Position numbers and translations under genes: made by a program. 64,000 nucleotides of DNA from Paenalicyclobacillus macrosporangiidus (lineage in GTDB: Bacteria; Bacillota; Bacilli; Alicyclobacillales; Alicyclobacillaceae). Positions 51,159 through 58,368 of this stretch are shown one piece after another. How positions within the stretch are numbered: the first letter of the stretch is position 1; the number at the start of each line of letters is the position of its first letter. The notes under the pieces were generated by a model that saw only the letters and a program-made list of their open reading frames with translations, did not search any database and was not told the DNA's origin. Location of the stretch: positions 1 to 64,000 of the forward strand of contig NZ_FPBV01000020.1 in NCBI RefSeq assembly GCF_900116805.1, given 5' to 3'.

Positions 51159-51781
51159 ATATCGCCATTTTCGGCGCTTCCGGACTGGCGGTGGAAGTGG
51201 CTGATATCTGCCGGGAAATCGGATATGACAGCGTGATGCTCATCGACAGGGACAAGAGGACGGGCGAGGTTTCCGGATTTCCGGTCACTACCGAGGATCA
51301 AGTGCGTGCATTGGCTGATGTCGCCTACCATTTTGTCATCGCCATTGGGCGTCCCGAGATTCGCCGGCGCATTCACCACCGATATCCGGATATCCGGTAT
51401 GTGAACGTCATTCACCCTGCGGCTACATTCGGTCGACGCCAAAGGTCGGAACTTGAACGAAAGATGGGCAACATCGTCTTTGCGGGGGCTCGGATGACGA
51501 GCGACATTCGGTGTAGTCATTTTGGCATCTACAATCAGAATTGCACCATCGCTCACGATTGCATCGTGGAAGATTATGTGACGATTGGGCCAGGAGCGAA
51601 TATTTCCGGAAATGTCCATCTGAAGGAAGGTGCGTACATCGGAACGGGTGCCATCGTGTTACAGGGTTCATCTGCCGAAAAAAAGATAATCATCGGCAGA
51701 TATGCCACGGTCGGGGCGGGGGCCGTAGTGACCCGAAATGTCCCCGACCATCAAGTGGTCAAGGGCGTACCGGCCAGGTGA
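51155..51781 (+). CDS. NeuD/PglD-type sugar O/N-acetyltransferase
   Basis: A 208-residue enzyme with an N-terminal Rossmann-like part (NIAIFGASGLAVEVADICRE) and a C-terminal left-handed beta-helix (IYNQNCTIAHDCIVEDYVTI, GPGANISGNVHLKEGAYIGT) ending in AVVTRNVPDHQVVKGVPA, as in PglD and NeuD. In this locus it is the best candidate for the LegH step, N-acetylation of the 4-amino sugar from LegC; O-acetylation of the finished acid is the alternative. It is the last gene of the + strand leg operon. Confidence 0.88.
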   Translation: MNIAIFGASGLAVEVADICREIGYDSVMLIDRDKRTGEVSGFPVTTEDQVRALADVAYHFVIAIGRPEIRRRIHHRYPDIRYVNVIHPAATFGRRQRSELERKMGNIVFAGARMTSDIRCSHFGIYNQNCTIAHDCIVEDYVTIGPGANISGNVHLKEGAYIGTGAIVLQGSSAEKKIIIGRYATVGAGAVVTRNVPDHQVVKGVPAR

Positions 51782-51805
51782 CAGACGCGAAGTGGTCGAT
51801 ACCCG

Positions 51806-52633
51806 TTACCAGGCATGCAATCCGCCATCCACGATGAGGTTATGACCTGTCACGTAACTGGAAGCCTCCGATGCCAAGAAGAGAACCGCACCGACAAGTT
51901 CACGGGGTTGCGCCATGCGTTGCATCGGGACCCGATGGGCGTAATTCTTGAGAAACTGGTGGTTCTGCCCGCTTTCCACGCCGCCAGGGATCAACGTGTT
52001 GACGCGAATGCCATGCTTCGCCCAGCGCGTCGCCAAATACTTCGTCAAGCCGATGACGCCCGCTTTCGTCGCGGCATAAACGGCCGGTGTGTTGATGGCA
52101 CCTCCCAGGTAGTTTGATCCCTCGTATATCCGGTCGTCGGGCCCCATCAGACCGTATATGGAGGAAGTTTGTACGATCGATCCTCCTCTGCCGTGTTCAA
52201 TCATGTGCTTTCCGACGGCCTGCGCCACCAAGAACATACCGTCGAGGTTCACCGACGTCACTTTTCGCCACTGCTCCAGTGTATAGTTTTCGAACGGCGC
52301 AAAAAAGGCCTGCAGGTCGTTTGATTTGCTCGCCGCGTTGTTTACAAGGATCTGGATGGGACCCAGTACCTTCGCGACCCTCTGCACCATGCGCTGAACA
52401 GACAATGGACTGGAGACGTCGCACGGAACGCCGATGCAGAGCGTTCCATATCGTTGTTCCAGCTCCTTGGAAAATTGTTCAACCTCTGCTTCGTTCAAGT
52501 CAATGACTGCGACGCGTGCCCCAAATTCGGCTAACCCGGTGCAAAAGTGGCGGCCCAAAATCCCCAATCCGCCCGTTACAATCGCAGTTTTTGCGGACAA
52601 GTCAAACAGATCGCGGTATGTCTCTATCCTCAT
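51806..52633 (-). CDS. ptmA: PtmA-like SDR oxidoreductase
   Basis: A 275-residue classical short-chain dehydrogenase. It has AKTAIVTGGLGILGRHFCTG (cofactor), ILVNNAASKS, QTSSIYGLMGPDDRIYEG and the YxxxK in PAVYAATKAGVIGL. The unusual insert around SSIYGLMGPDDRIYEG is shared with PtmA-type enzymes of flagellin-glycosylation loci, whose exact reaction in legionaminic acid synthesis is unsettled. The ATG overlaps the stop of the CMP-sugar synthetase gene. Last gene of the minus-strand operon. Confidence 0.82.
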   Translation of the reverse strand: MRIETYRDLFDLSAKTAIVTGGLGILGRHFCTGLAEFGARVAVIDLNEAEVEQFSKELEQRYGTLCIGVPCDVSSPLSVQRMVQRVAKVLGPIQILVNNAASKSNDLQAFFAPFENYTLEQWRKVTSVNLDGMFLVAQAVGKHMIEHGRGGSIVQTSSIYGLMGPDDRIYEGSNYLGGAINTPAVYAATKAGVIGLTKYLATRWAKHGIRVNTLIPGGVESGQNHQFLKNYAHRVPMQRMAQPRELVGAVLFLASEASSYVTGHNLIVDGGLHAW

Positions 52634-53334
52634 GGGTTCACCCTTCTTTTGCTGAATACATACTCCACCAGGTCAAAATCCAATCGTGTATCGATGTCGA
52701 TCGATCTCTCCGCCGGCATGACGTACAACAGCGTTCGCGGGTTGAACAAGGTGTCGCAGCTAAAGAGGCTGTCGCGTTGCCAGACGTACACCGATGCGTT
52801 GAGGTCGTAGGTGACCGGGGCGTCTTGCCGTCTGGTGACGGATGTGGCGGGGGGCTTCACCAATGACACGGTCCCGTCCTTCGTCACCTCGACCATATTA
52901 AAATAAGGAGATCTCCGAGAGGGGGTACATGACAAAACATTCTGGGCGTCTGATTGTTCCAAGAGACAGACGGCTGCGGCGATATCGTCCACCGTTCTTA
53001 ACGGTGAGGTGACATCCAGGTCGACGACGGTATCGAACCGGAAGCCGACGTTCCTCTCCACTTCCTTCACACAGTGTTGTACTGCGGGCAGTTTGGGGGC
53101 GTCGTCACAGGCCAGCTCGGGGGGACGCAGGACCAGTTGTCGGACGCCGTACGCCTCCGCGATGCGCAGGATATGGTCAGAGTCGCTGCTCACCGCGATC
53201 TCGTCAAACAGCTCGGAGCACTGAGCTTGCAAAACGGAATGGGCGATGAGCGGTTTGCCCAACACGTTTCGGATATTTTTGTCAGGTACCCCTTTCGACC
53301 CAGCCCGCGCGCAGATGGTGCAGATCCTTTTCAT
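52630..53334 (-). CDS. legF: CMP-legionaminic acid synthetase (NeuA/PtmB family)
   Basis: A 234-residue cytidylyltransferase that activates the nonulosonic acid with CTP. It begins MKRICTICARAGSKGVPDKN, the CTP-binding loop, and continues with DEIAVSSDSDHILRIAEAYG, DTVVDLDVTSPLRTVDDI and the C-terminal SIDIDTRLDFDLVEYV. The start at 53334 overlaps the upstream gene's stop as ATGA and is preferred to an ATG four codons earlier. It completes the activated donor for a glycosyltransferase such as the Maf protein at 58340. Confidence 0.9.
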   Translation of the reverse strand: MKRICTICARAGSKGVPDKNIRNVLGKPLIAHSVLQAQCSELFDEIAVSSDSDHILRIAEAYGVRQLVLRPPELACDDAPKLPAVQHCVKEVERNVGFRFDTVVDLDVTSPLRTVDDIAAAVCLLEQSDAQNVLSCTPSRRSPYFNMVEVTKDGTVSLVKPPATSVTRRQDAPVTYDLNASVYVWQRDSLFSCDTLFNPRTLLYVMPAERSIDIDTRLDFDLVEYVFSKRRVNP

Positions 53335-54236
53335 CGTATCATCCACCCGCCTTCGATGATGGACTGTTCCGCGTTCAGGATCAGGTTGAGTGTTTCCTGT
53401 GCTTCCGCAACGGAACAGAGTGTGGTGAAGTCACCCGCAAGCAGCGCCTGGTGCTGTGCCAGATACGTTGCGTCGAGGTCGCACGGGTACGTCTCAGTGC
53501 AGTCATCGGTTTGCAGCGTGTTCTGGACCAAGTCTGCCCGATACGTATGAGCATCCGTGTTGATGAGGATCTCTCGTCTCCGGGCCCGGTCTAGATAATT
53601 CATCTGTATGTTCACGATGGGGCAATCGTTCGTGCTCATCAGAAGCGAAACGGCGTCCTCGCTGTCGATCTCCAGGTGGCTGTAGTGCCCGCCGACGGCC
53701 ACAACCCTCGTCCATGTTCCAAACAACCATTGGGTATAGTCGAGTTCATGGCTGAGGTCACGGAGTACACCTCCCCCTTTTGCGCGCCTTGCAGAGTAGC
53801 AGTCCCGGTAATCGCCAGGACGCCAGGCCGGGAGGTATTGTCCCGCGTACACTTGGACGGAGATGACAGATTGTGACCGCAGTCGCTGTTTGAGTTGATG
53901 CAGTACCGGGTGGAACCTGAGATTGTACCCCACGAACACCTTTTGTTGATGAAGAGGCAGATGGTGCGGTTTGTCGAATAACGGTTTCTCAACCAGGATG
54001 GGTCCATCATGGCCAATGGCAAGCAGTCCGGCCAACGTATCGCAGTGTTCCGATGTTCGATTTGCAATGACCACATATTCAGGCTTGAATTCTTGCAACG
54101 CTTCGGCCATGGTCCGATACACTGGGAAAGGGATGGAATCCTGACAACTGACCACGGCAACCCGGCATCCCAGTTCGAGAAGGATGCGGCAATGACGTTG
54201 TCCAATCGAGCCAAATCCGATGACGAGTGTTTTCAT
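53331..54236 (-). CDS. Gfo/Idh/MocA family oxidoreductase
   Basis: A 301-residue NAD(P)-dependent oxidoreductase. The Rossmann start is MKTLVIGFGSIGQRHCRILL, and the catalytic EKP is in GPILVEKPLFDK (near residue 83). The second domain includes GGGVLRDLSHELDYTQWLFG with the family His. At 301 residues it is shorter than the usual 330-360. It overlaps genes on both sides by four bases and so belongs to the operon. Similar oxidoreductases sit in many nonulosonate loci, but the reaction is not settled; it is one candidate for a novel modification of the sugar. Confidence 0.85.
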   Translation of the reverse strand: MKTLVIGFGSIGQRHCRILLELGCRVAVVSCQDSIPFPVYRTMAEALQEFKPEYVVIANRTSEHCDTLAGLLAIGHDGPILVEKPLFDKPHHLPLHQQKVFVGYNLRFHPVLHQLKQRLRSQSVISVQVYAGQYLPAWRPGDYRDCYSARRAKGGGVLRDLSHELDYTQWLFGTWTRVVAVGGHYSHLEIDSEDAVSLLMSTNDCPIVNIQMNYLDRARRREILINTDAHTYRADLVQNTLQTDDCTETYPCDLDATYLAQHQALLAGDFTTLCSVAEAQETLNLILNAEQSIIEGGWMIR

Positions 54237-55282
54237 AGGAACACCTCACCGTATTCTTGATTGGCCCGTACGTAATCGTCCATTTTTCCGATGTCCAGCC
54301 AGTATTCCCGGACCGGAAAGACATGGACAGGGGATTTTTGTGAGGCGAGTCGGTCGAATAAGGACGTCATATCGATGCAGGTATCCTTCTCCAGGAGTCG
54401 CAACACCTCTGGTGCGATGACGTAGATACCCGCATTGACAAACATGCGTTGTACTGGTTTTTCCTCCATAGCGAGGAAGTTGTGTCCATCGATGTGCACA
54501 ACGCCATATGGGATCGCATGGACGTGTTCTCGGATGCACATGGTCGCGATGCTTTGATTTTCGGTATGAAACGCAAGCAAATGACCAAAGTCGACGCTGG
54601 TGAGCAGATCACCATTCATCACGAGGATGGGCTGCGCCGGCTCGTGCGGAAGGAGAGAAAGCGCACCCGCGGTGCCGAGACGCTTCTGTTCTCGGAGGTA
54701 CTCGATGCGCACGCCCCATTTTCTGCCGTCGCCAAAATAACTCTCGATCATTTCCGCCCTGTAGTTCACCGAAAAGAAAAAGCGATGAAACGAGTGGGCG
54801 ATGAGAGATTCCAAGATGATTTCCAGAATCGGCTTCGGCCCGACTTTGAGCAAAGGTTTTGGGCATGTATCCGTAAGCGGAGCCAGCCTGGTACCCAATC
54901 CTCCTGCCATGATGACAACCCAGTTCTCCCGTTTCGGAGAATCGACGTAGTCTTCGAACATTTCCAGGCCGATGACACGTCGTCCGCCATCCACGACGGG
55001 AATGCGGCGGACTCCTTTACGAAGCATCAGGGCATAAATGGTTTGTGAAGGCGTGCCGTGTGCGACCACGGTGGGGTACATGTTCATAATGGAGCGGACC
55101 GGCTCATTCAAGCCAACGCCTCGCAAGATAGCCCGCCGCACGTCGCCGTCCGTGACGGTTCCCATCAACCGTGAGTGGTCATCCACAACCAGAGCGATCT
55201 GTCGTGCATCCGCGTCGATGATCTGGATGGTTTCCTGTAACGAAGTCGTGGGTGCTATCATGATGTGGCTGCATGTCCTCAC
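54233..55282 (-). CDS. ptmE: PtmE-type nucleotidyltransferase with CBS pair
   Basis: A 349-residue fusion. Residues 1-115 form two CBS domains (PTTSLQETIQIIDADARQIA, RLMGTVTDGDVRRAILRGVG), and the rest is a sugar-1-phosphate nucleotidyltransferase: VVIMAGGLGTRLAPLTDTCP, KPLLKVGPKPILEIILESL, MNGDLLTSVDF. This is the domain order of PtmE, which makes GDP-glucosamine for legionaminic acid in Campylobacter. It implies a GDP-linked, not UDP-linked, route here. The GTG start follows GGAGTGATG. First gene of a four-gene overlapping minus-strand operon. Confidence 0.88.
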   Translation of the reverse strand: MRTCSHIMIAPTTSLQETIQIIDADARQIALVVDDHSRLMGTVTDGDVRRAILRGVGLNEPVRSIMNMYPTVVAHGTPSQTIYALMLRKGVRRIPVVDGGRRVIGLEMFEDYVDSPKRENWVVIMAGGLGTRLAPLTDTCPKPLLKVGPKPILEIILESLIAHSFHRFFFSVNYRAEMIESYFGDGRKWGVRIEYLREQKRLGTAGALSLLPHEPAQPILVMNGDLLTSVDFGHLLAFHTENQSIATMCIREHVHAIPYGVVHIDGHNFLAMEEKPVQRMFVNAGIYVIAPEVLRLLEKDTCIDMTSLFDRLASQKSPVHVFPVREYWLDIGKMDDYVRANQEYGEVFL

Positions 55283-55325
55283 AATGCATCACTCCGCTTG
55301 TTCAAGTTGCCGAATAGACAAGCGA

Positions 55326-55347
55326 GCCCTGGAGAATTCTCCAGGGC
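55326..55347. repeat. Perfect 22-bp inverted repeat
   Basis: GCCCTGGAGAA followed by its exact complement, in the gap between the repeat-protein stop and the ptmE start. The T-run lies on the wrong side for a minus-strand terminator (five As follow on +), so it may be an operator, or a roadblock between the two minus-strand units. Confidence 0.6.
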
Positions 55348-55373
55348 AAAAATCACGAAAGTGGCGTTCCGAA

Positions 55374-56513
55374 TCATACATGGCCTTGGGCGAACGTTTG
55401 CAGCGTGCTGCCGGTCGCATCCGCTTTTTTCGCCGCCATGCGCACGTACTTGGTGAACCGTCCTGGCGTAAAGGTGAAAATTTTCCCGGTCGTAAGCGTC
55501 TGCACCACGGAGCCAGGGTCATCGTACCAGTTCGTTCCATCCGCGCTCAGCTGAATTTTCGCGTTAACGCTGCCGGCGCCTGTGTTACGCACGGTGAAGG
55601 TGAATGCGGACAATTGAAGGACGTCCTGCGCGAGTCCAACCGAATAGGACGTGCTTGACGTAGTCACGATGGATGAAACCACACTTACGGTTGCGCGGCC
55701 GCCCAGTTTCACGAACGGTGCGGTGGACGCGATGGACTGAACAAGGGTCACCCGCAGGAGAGAAGCGAGAGACTGGAATACCCGCGTCCTGAGGTTCGAT
55801 TGGGCTGTCTGGAAGACGCGTGCTTGCAAGTTGGACTGCGCCGTCTGGAACACACCAGCCTGCAAGAGCGAGTGGAGCGACTGGAATACCCGCGTCCTGA
55901 GATTTGACTGGGCTGTCTGGAAGACGCGTGCTTGCAAGTTGGACTGCGCCGTCTGGAAGACGCCAGCCTGCAAGAGCGAGTGGAGCGACTGGAATACCCG
56001 CGTCCTGAGATTTGACTGGGCTGTCTGGAAGACGCGTGCTTGCAAGTTGGACTGCGCCGTCTGGAAGACGCCAGCCTGCAAGAGCGAGTGGAGCGACTGG
56101 AATACCCGCGTCCTGAGATTTGACTGGGCTGTCTGGAAGACGCGTGCTTGCAAGTTGGACTGCGCCGTCTGGAAGACACCAGCCTGCAAGAGCGAGTGGA
56201 GCGACTGGAATACCCGCGTCCTGAGATTTGACTGGGCTGTCTGGAAGACGCGTGCTTGCAAGTTGGACTGCGCCGTCTGGAAGACGCCAGCCTGCAAGAG
56301 CGAGTGGAGCGACTGGAATACCCGTGCCCTCAGGTTAGACTGTGCCGTCTGAAAGACACGTGCCCTCAAGTTGGACTGCGCCGTCTGGAAGACGCGTGCT
56401 TGCAAATTGGATTGCGCCGTCTGGAAGACGCGCGTGTGCAGATTGGATGCTGCAGATTGGAACACTTGGGCTTTGAGCGATGACGCGACTTCTGAAAACA
56501 CCTTGGTCGACAA
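55374..56513 (-). CDS. Twelve-residue-repeat protein with DUF6385 domain
   Basis: A 379-residue protein. Residues 5-256 are about 21 tandem 12-residue units with consensus VFQTAQSNLQAR; units 6-20 form five near-identical blocks of three (VFQSLHSLLQAG, VFQTAQSNLQAR, VFQTAQSNLRTR). After a short linker, residues 275-379 are a DUF6385-type beta domain (FTFTVRNTGAGSVNAKIQLS, TKYVRMAAKK). Each common unit offers Thr and Ser at fixed positions. The TTG start follows AAGGAGA. There is no signal peptide or membrane helix. Beside legionaminic acid and Maf genes it is the prime candidate for a glycosylated surface or spore protein; this is inference. Confidence 0.8.
   Translation of the reverse strand: MSTKVFSEVASSLKAQVFQSAASNLHTRVFQTAQSNLQARVFQTAQSNLRARVFQTAQSNLRARVFQSLHSLLQAGVFQTAQSNLQARVFQTAQSNLRTRVFQSLHSLLQAGVFQTAQSNLQARVFQTAQSNLRTRVFQSLHSLLQAGVFQTAQSNLQARVFQTAQSNLRTRVFQSLHSLLQAGVFQTAQSNLQARVFQTAQSNLRTRVFQSLHSLLQAGVFQTAQSNLQARVFQTAQSNLRTRVFQSLASLLRVTLVQSIASTAPFVKLGGRATVSVVSSIVTTSSTSYSVGLAQDVLQLSAFTFTVRNTGAGSVNAKIQLSADGTNWYDDPGSVVQTLTTGKIFTFTPGRFTKYVRMAAKKADATGSTLQTFAQGHV
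55782..56321 (-). repeat. Five tandem copies of a 108-bp repeat (3 x 36 bp)
   Basis: The DNA for units 6-20 of the repeat protein. Copies are nearly identical at the nucleotide level, including synonymous positions, which points to recent expansion or gene conversion. The 36-bp subunits are also recognisable from 55746 to 56501. Confidence 0.92.
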
Positions 56514-56780
56514 CGATTTTCATCTCCTTAGGTAGTGTGGTATTGGGTATGAATGGCGATCACCGGTCTTCGGTACATCACCCCCTTTTGCTTTTATGCA
56601 GGATGGGGTGGTGCGGTCGGTTGAGCATATCAGCCGACGAGCGAACCTTCGACATATTGTACGAGTGACTTGCATGGACGACACAGGCACCTGGCTAAAG
56701 CGAACGCACATTTTCCGCGGGGGAGATTGGAAGCGGCTTGTATACGATCGTGCCGCGTAGGCCCGTTGAACCAACTTTTC

Positions 56781-57494
56781 TTAGCGCATAATTTGGGCTT
56801 GAAATACGATACGCAGTTTGGTGGTCTTTTCTGGGTCAGCACAACGGTACAGTAGTCGTACAAACTTGGAGAAACGTAGTGGGGTAACCACCGTGGTCTG
56901 GTTCGGTTGTATGGTCAGGATGCCTTCAAGGTCATCCGCCAAATTCTCATGGTCGGTTCCGACCTGCACAAACACCTGAGCATCGGTGTCCCCCATGTTG
57001 TGAATCAGATATACGTACTGAACCGCATGGCTGATATCCTCCAACGGGAGAGGCACAAACTCGTCCATCGCCACCACTGTGTAGCGCTGTTCGCGGAAAC
57101 TGAGCGTTTGTCGGCGCGCACGGATCTTCGGACGAGTCACGAGTCTTCCCTTTTTGTCGACTTTCACCGGAAGCGCTTTTCGGCCATGGCACCCATAGAT
57201 CACCACGCGCGATAGGCGCTTGCGGGTTCTGACAACCGGGACCGCAGGGCAGTCGCCATGCGATTGCGTCCGGGCCGACGTGGTATTCCTGCTTGTCTTG
57301 GATACCTGAACGTTTGAGCCAAGACACTGGGGCTTCCGATTCGTTTTGCGCATGCCATAGGCACGGACACGTATCTTATTTTTGGAATTCACAACAACGT
57401 CGTCCTCTCCTCCCGAGATATTCAGCATGATACGCATGTCTCTGTATCGTGAAGCGGCTAGGACCCATCCATCAGCTGGCGGACGCGTGCCCAC
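56781..57494 (-). CDS. Second DUF6385 domain protein
   Basis: A protein of up to 237 residues. The N-terminal half is basic and Arg/Lys-rich (TRKRLSRVVIYGCHGRKALP, LVTRPKIRARRQTLSFR); the C-terminal half from about residue 135 is a DUF6385-like beta domain (VQYVYLIHNMGDTDAQVFVQ, VTPLRFSKFVRLLYRCADPE) related to that of the repeat protein. It lacks the 12-residue repeats. No start has a good ribosome binding site; an ATG at 57437 (MRIMLNISGGEDDVV) is the likely alternative. It lies upstream of the repeat protein on the same strand and may be its partner. Confidence 0.65.
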   Translation of the reverse strand: MGTRPPADGWVLAASRYRDMRIMLNISGGEDDVVVNSKNKIRVRAYGMRKTNRKPQCLGSNVQVSKTSRNTTSARTQSHGDCPAVPVVRTRKRLSRVVIYGCHGRKALPVKVDKKGRLVTRPKIRARRQTLSFREQRYTVVAMDEFVPLPLEDISHAVQYVYLIHNMGDTDAQVFVQVGTDHENLADDLEGILTIQPNQTTVVTPLRFSKFVRLLYRCADPEKTTKLRIVFQAQIMR

Positions 57495-57551
57495 TCACCT
57501 TGACCGGAAACGGCTTATGTTATGAAGACTCCAGGAGGAGGGGGGAGGCGG

Positions 57552-58055
57552 ATGAACCTGACTGAAGGCCATTTGACTTCTTTAACACAAGAAATAGAAC
57601 AATGGTACGCATGGCTCATCAGGAAAATCACCGACAGTGATTATCCAGACGTACGTGCCAAAAGCTGCGACTACGTGAATCGAGTCCGCCGTACCGCGTA
57701 CCAAACACTGGGTGAGACAGACTGGTTTATACAAACGGGATCGCAAGCTCTATATCAGGAGAAAAACGGGCAACTCGCCGGGAGAGGAGGAGCAATGGAA
57801 ATGGCTTGTCAACCAAATTTCCGACAAACCTTGTGTTCTGCAATCGAAAAATGGTATGCATGGCTTATCTCCAATCCGAATCCGCTATTCAATTCCGACG
57901 ATATGGTCCGAATGCAAGCCCCGGTCGTGTATTTTCACCAAACCACCGAATGGTTGAGCCGGACAACCATACTGAATACCGATTGGTTCTTCGACAAGGG
58001 TTCCCATGTGGTCATGAATCGATGGAGAAAGGAGGACTACGATGCGTACGAGTGA
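57552..58055 (+). CDS. Unknown protein with internal duplication (167 aa)
   Basis: I do not recognise this family. Two similar halves of about 75 residues each contain IEQWYAWLIRKITDSDYPDV / IEKWYAWLISNPNPLF and then TLGETDWFIQTGSQAL / ILNTDWFFDKGSHVV. Aromatic residues (WYAWL, DWF) are conserved between the halves. There is no signal or membrane helix. The ATG (MNLTEGHLTSL) lies shortly after GGGGGGAGGCGG. It overlaps the next gene, which in turn overlaps the Maf gene, so all three form one operon and should act together on the glycosylated target. Confidence 0.75.
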   Translation: MNLTEGHLTSLTQEIEQWYAWLIRKITDSDYPDVRAKSCDYVNRVRRTAYQTLGETDWFIQTGSQALYQEKNGQLAGRGGAMEMACQPNFRQTLCSAIEKWYAWLISNPNPLFNSDDMVRMQAPVVYFHQTTEWLSRTTILNTDWFFDKGSHVVMNRWRKEDYDAYE

Positions 58056-58368
58056 ACCGGAGCGTAATTTTGTCTCTTTCATCGAGCGGGGGTGTGACGC
58101 TTGGCGCAGAGGGGACGACTCTGAAGGAGTGAGTTGGTTTCAACAAGCATGCATCCTCTGGCTTGATGCATTAGAACGAGAACCGTTGGAGGAAAACGAA
58201 GCGTGCGCGAAGACGCGTGATGAGATAACGAATTGGATGGGCAAGCTCATGGACTGTCTCGAGGGCTGCGACATGATCCGGGCGACGGACATCCTCGAGT
58301 TCAACATCTTGCCGCTCTTGAAGTCAAAGGAAGTCCAAGATGAAGGGAGTTATAGGTGTGAAAAATGA
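58042..58368 (+). CDS. Unknown small helical protein (108 aa) in the maf operon
   Basis: I do not recognise this family. It is acidic and helix-rich with four Cys (FIERGCDAWRRGDDSEGVSW, FQQACILWLDALEREPLEEN, LMDCLEGCDMIRATDILEFN). It overlaps the gene before by 14 bases and the Maf gene after by 29 bases. The size, acidity and lack of a signal suggest a cytosolic chaperone or adaptor, comparable in position to small proteins encoded beside flagellar glycosylation genes; this is inference only. Confidence 0.7.
   Translation: MRTSEPERNFVSFIERGCDAWRRGDDSEGVSWFQQACILWLDALEREPLEENEACAKTRDEITNWMGKLMDCLEGCDMIRATDILEFNILPLLKSKEVQDEGSYRCEK

Noticed and set aside
55831-56352. Trp/Cys-rich repeat frame on the + strand
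   Set aside because: It is the antisense reading of the 36-bp repeats; it has no start signal and its ends coincide with the repeats only.
55746-56501. Regular 36-bp direct repeats resembling a CRISPR array
   Set aside because: Units are contiguous without unique spacers, are in frame, and encode a conserved 12-residue repeat; no cas genes are nearby.
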